Shown here: positions 63,226 to 64,000 of the stretch, one piece after another
How the letters are laid out: each line of letters opens with the position of its first letter
Position numbering within the stretch: position 1 is the stretch's first letter
Assembly: GCA_949316235.1 (NCBI GenBank)
Contig: OX438742.1
Location: 8,836,815-8,900,814 of the forward strand
Source of the DNA: Oegoconia quadripuncta
Taxonomy: Eukaryota; Arthropoda; Insecta; Lepidoptera; Autostichidae
Direction of reading: 5' to 3'
DNA: 64,000 nt
The notes under the pieces: model-generated
The model's input: only the letters and a program-made list of their open reading frames with translations
Databases searched by the model: none
Told to the model about the DNA's origin: nothing
Made by a program: the position numbers and the translations under genes

Positions 63226-63378
63226 CTTGTCTGCACTTCCTCGTTAGTGTCGGCATTGTTAGTGGCCTCCTGCTTTTTCCTCTCGATAGCCGCGAGGGTG
63301 GCCTGGGGCAGCGGCGGTATGGACGGGCAGGAGGACGCCTTTATACGGGCGGTGACATCGCGGTAACGTTGATAGAAA
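63226..63378 (-). CDS. Mbs: Probable MYPT linker exon
   Basis: A 153 bp exon with acceptor TTGTGAACAG and a weak GTGCTT donor, two bases of a codon at each boundary, which fits its neighbours on both sides. It encodes YQRYRDVTARIKASSCPSIP, a short Pro stretch, then LAAIERKKQEATNNADTNEE. The charged helix-like middle and GC-rich codons look coding. I do not recall a precise counterpart in vertebrate MYPT1, so assignment rests on strand, phase and position. Confidence 0.62.
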
Positions 63379-63688
63379 CTGTTCACAACACACAAGCATG
63401 CTCACGTTTTTACAGGGCGAGGACTGAGACGGATTGTGGGGAACTAAAACTGACTCTCACTTTCTGGTAGATACTGAAGTATTATCAAACATTAGAAAAA
63501 AAAAATTGCAGCTAATCAATCAGTTCGAATTACAATAAAATTAAAATATTTGATGTCATACTCAAATATTTCAGTTGAATTTGTCGGTCTACAAAATCCG
63601 TCACGCCATCCTCAAAGAGCAACATCCTACACCGTCACAGACATCACATTCTAGACTAAACACATTCAAATGACTTCATGGCACTAAC

Positions 63689-63784
63689 TCAATCGCGTCT
63701 GTATCTCCAACGGCGTTGGTGGGCCTTGAGAATTTATCGAACCGTCTTATCAAGAAACTGACTACCTTCCTTTCGTCTTTAATT
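63689..63784 (-). CDS. Possible MYPT exon upstream of the linker exons
   Basis: A 96 bp open stretch with acceptor CATTGTTTTCAG and donor GTTAGT, with the same phase as its neighbours (two bases of a codon at each end). The frame reads IKDERKVVSFLIRRFDKFSR followed by PTNAVGDTDAI and a final Asp completed by the next exon. The composition is plausible, but I cannot match it to a known MYPT segment. It could be chance. It would be the most 5' coding piece in the window. Confidence 0.42.
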
Positions 63785-64000
63785 CTGAAAACAATGTTAT
63801 ATTCAACAAAGATTACACGTACTTTTAAACAATACAAACAAATAAAAAAATAATGAGTTAGTACCAGTTGGAATATTCTTTCAACTTTACTATGTACCAC
63901 CATTTCTGGTTTAAATAAAAAAAATAGTTTAGAGTAATATATTATAGTAAATAAAAAATATATTATATAAAAATAGTTTAACGGTGCTGGTGGTACGATA
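63785..64000. other. MYPT intron, right edge of window
   Basis: AT-rich, nothing recognised. The ankyrin-repeat exons of MYPT are expected further right. Confidence 0.4.

Larger units (their letters stand above)
21680..64000 (-). other. Mbs: Myosin phosphatase targeting subunit gene (MYPT/PPP1R12), 3' portion of the locus
   Basis: The gene encodes the regulatory subunit that targets PP1 to myosin light chain. The visible exons cover the region from the central linker to the C-terminus. The PP1-binding motif and ankyrin repeats are expected right of the window. Recognition rests on the sequences around both ROCK inhibitory threonines (RRSTQGVT and KRRSTGV), the PVRDEESE block just upstream of the first, and the C-terminal coiled coil and leucine zipper. 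Exons in transcript order: 63689-63784, 63226-63378, 61641-61754, 58820-58918, 57130-57358, 54673-54714, 50321-50477, 49405-49553, 47749-47808, 31342-31497, 28358-28441, then either 28118-28216 or 21680-21766. An alternative first exon is at 33220-33744. Phases agree at every junction; the 54673-54714 start was chosen for phase. Confidence 0.9.

Overview
The window is insect nuclear DNA, most likely from a moth or butterfly. It is AT-rich, has large introns, and is littered with repeat types I recognise from Lepidoptera: tRNA-headed SINEs, a LEP1-like Helitron with a CTAG end, RTE-like LINEs with (TGTA)n tails, and foldback MITEs. No bacterial features, CRISPR arrays, rRNA or functional tRNA genes were seen. 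Splice sites were read by eye and no transcript or database search was available.

Layout. (1) 1-9001 is transposon-rich. The minus strand carries the first ~1,494 codons of an unbroken BEL/Pao retrotransposon gag-pol frame (start at 4484, running off the left edge), with its leader/LTR region to about 5.9 kb. A ~290 bp tandem duplication and a GAGT-microsatellite repeat follow. Then comes the 3' remnant of a second retroelement on the plus strand: a 5'-truncated env of the baculovirus-F/errantivirus type, a polypurine tract and a 236 bp 3' LTR. (2) 9486-12887 holds the last three visible exons, plus strand, of a sushi (CCP) domain single-pass membrane protein: one CCP exon, one CCP+transmembrane exon, and a tyrosine-rich cytoplasmic tail exon. 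(3) About 12.9-21.7 kb is the tail-to-tail space between two convergent genes and has no convincing coding sequence. (4) 21680-63784 is the 3' part, minus strand, of the myosin phosphatase targeting subunit gene (MYPT/PPP1R12; Mbs in Drosophila). Fourteen exons are proposed. The ankyrin-repeat N-terminus lies beyond the right edge.

How the parts work together. The MYPT exons read from right to left. Most are joined by matching phases: a weakly conserved linker, the first inhibitory ROCK site (RRSTQGVT), a short RRPSW exon, a low-complexity exon, the second ROCK site (KRRSTGV), an acidic exon, two coiled-coil exons, and then one of two alternative terminal exons. Both terminal exons encode a leucine zipper, and they lie 6.4 kb apart. 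A 525 bp exon at 33220-33744 starts with its own ATG behind an in-frame stop and a GC-richer upstream region, so it probably begins a short C-terminal isoform of about 283-287 residues. This resembles the small M20 product known from vertebrate PPP1R12B.

Introns and intergenic DNA carry SINEs of three families, foldback MITEs, broken LINE reverse transcriptases, and a ~0.9 kb degenerate tandem array with perfect hairpins at 42.9-43.9 kb.
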